Assembly: GCA_937901395.1 (NCBI GenBank)
Contig: CALCDB010000121.1
Coordinates: forward strand, 1-22,468
Direction: 5' to 3'
Origin: an uncultured Verrucomicrobiota bacterium
Lineage (GTDB): Bacteria; Verrucomicrobiota; Kiritimatiellia; RFP12; UBA1067
DNA: 22,468 bases
Both the position numbers and the translations under genes were made by a program. The notes under the pieces were generated by a model. That model had not been told where the DNA came from, did not search any database, and saw only the letters and a list, made by a program, of their open reading frames with translations. Positions 21,817 through 22,468 of the stretch are shown one piece after another (the first letter of the stretch is position 1; each line of letters opens with the position of its first letter).

Positions 21817-22468
21817 GAGATTTAGCTGAGATATTAAGCGAGGTCAACGCGCGCATCGTTACCGCATGTAAGCGAGTTGGGCGCGATCCCAGCGAGGTGG
21901 AGATCGTGGCGGTAACGAAGACGCATGGAGAAGGGGTGATTCGCGAAGCATGGGAAGCAGGGCTCAGAATAGTTGGCGAGAACAAGGTTCAAGAAGCCGC
22001 GTGGAAGAAGCCGGCGAGCATATCGGGGCCGAGTTGGCATCTCATTGGACACCTTCAAAGCAATAAGGTTCGGCATGCGTTGGAACTATTCGATTTCTTT
22101 CATTCGGTCGATTCAATCAAACTCGCCTCGCGTATCAATCAAATCGCGGATGAGATTGGTGTTGCCGCGCATATCCTGCTTGAGGTCAATGTCTCGAAAG
22201 AGCGCTCGAAGAGCGGAATGTCAGTTGAAGAAGTGGAACCTGCGCTCGTTCATATTATGGAGAAATGTCCTCGCATAACCGTAGAGGGATTGATGACGAT
22301 GGCTCCGTTCAGCGAGAATCCCGAGGACGCGCGTCCCTATTTCCGTCGGCTCCGCGAACTGCGCGACGCGGTCGAGAAGTCGCTCGGCGTCGGTCTGCCG
22401 CGCCTCTCGATGGGCATGAGCGGCGACTACGAGGTTGCGGTCGAAGAGGGCGCGACGTGGGTGCGGCT
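21813..22468 (+). CDS. yggS: YggS/PROSC-family PLP-binding protein, 3' truncated by window edge
   Basis: 218 residues are visible; the family is about 230, so little is missing. It starts at ATG 21813, sharing ATGA with the hydF stop. The N-terminal VAVTKTHG holds Lys36, the PLP-binding lysine (same number as in E. coli YggS). Also visible are GENKVQEA (55-62), WHLIGHLQSNKVR, LLEVNVSKERSKSGMS, GLMTMAP and LSMGMSGDYEVAVEEGATWVR at the edge, the classic end of the barrel. The protein buffers pyridoxal phosphate and influences amino-acid pools; no enzymatic activity is proven. From about 22302 on, third-position GC is much higher than in the first part of the gene. Confidence 0.95.
   Translation, partial: MRDLAEILSEVNARIVTACKRVGRDPSEVEIVAVTKTHGEGVIREAWEAGLRIVGENKVQEAAWKKPASISGPSWHLIGHLQSNKVRHALELFDFFHSVDSIKLASRINQIADEIGVAAHILLEVNVSKERSKSGMSVEEVEPALVHIMEKCPRITVEGLMTMAPFSENPEDARPYFRRLRELRDAVEKSLGVGLPRLSMGMSGDYEVAVEEGATWVR

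Overview
The window is a gene-dense bacterial segment with short intergenic gaps (largest about 290 bp, 1197-1483), no rRNA, tRNA, CRISPR array or insertion sequence that I can see, and 21 protein genes, two of them cut by the window edges. The organism is probably an uncultured anaerobic bacterium. HydF implies an [FeFe]-hydrogenase and fermentative anaerobic life. The large secreted-looking protein with InlB-type and Ig-like domains at the left edge, together with general gene style, suggests the PVC group (Kiritimatiellota/Verrucomicrobiota). That placement is inference from impression, not from a marker gene.

Layout, left to right. (1) 1-1196: C-terminal end of a large surface or secreted protein. 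(2) 1197-1483: G-rich non-coding stretch with a perfect hairpin and a polypurine tract, ending in a promoter. (3) yfcE-like phosphodiesterase, then an unusual PurF-family amidophosphoribosyltransferase under its own promoter. (4) A convergent EamA/DMT transporter whose 3' end overlaps purF by 7 bp and whose promoter is back-to-back with the next operon. (5) HIT protein - DinG-type helicase - ComEC core protein, joined by GTGA and ATGA overlaps. (6) ArnT/PMT-like glycosyltransferase - polysaccharide deacetylase - FmdB zinc ribbon - pyrF - TPR protein with BatC-like tail - murG - SSS symporter. (7) adk - RsmC-like methyltransferase - M50 protease. (8) prs - pth - AGCS symporter - hydF - yggS (cut by the right edge). 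Nucleotide metabolism recurs across operons: Prs makes PRPP, which PurF uses and which is needed to make the substrate of PyrF; Adk balances adenylates. Envelope genes (glycosyltransferase, deacetylase, MurG) cluster in operon 6.

The most striking non-coding signal is one highly conserved extended -10 promoter, TGRTATAATA(C), present at the head of each of the seven transcription units with a visible start and in no other gap. It splits into two sub-types. One (EamA, HIT, glycosyltransferase, adk) places the -10 only 7-10 bp from the ATG, implying leaderless or near-leaderless mRNA. The other (yfcE, purF, prs) has a 17-25 nt leader with a Shine-Dalgarno-like sequence. The purF -10 is enclosed by a perfect 9-bp inverted repeat, and the purF and prs promoters match over 20 bp with one difference. 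Both window ends show an abrupt rise in third-position GC inside a reading frame, which may mark contig-end chimerism or recombination.
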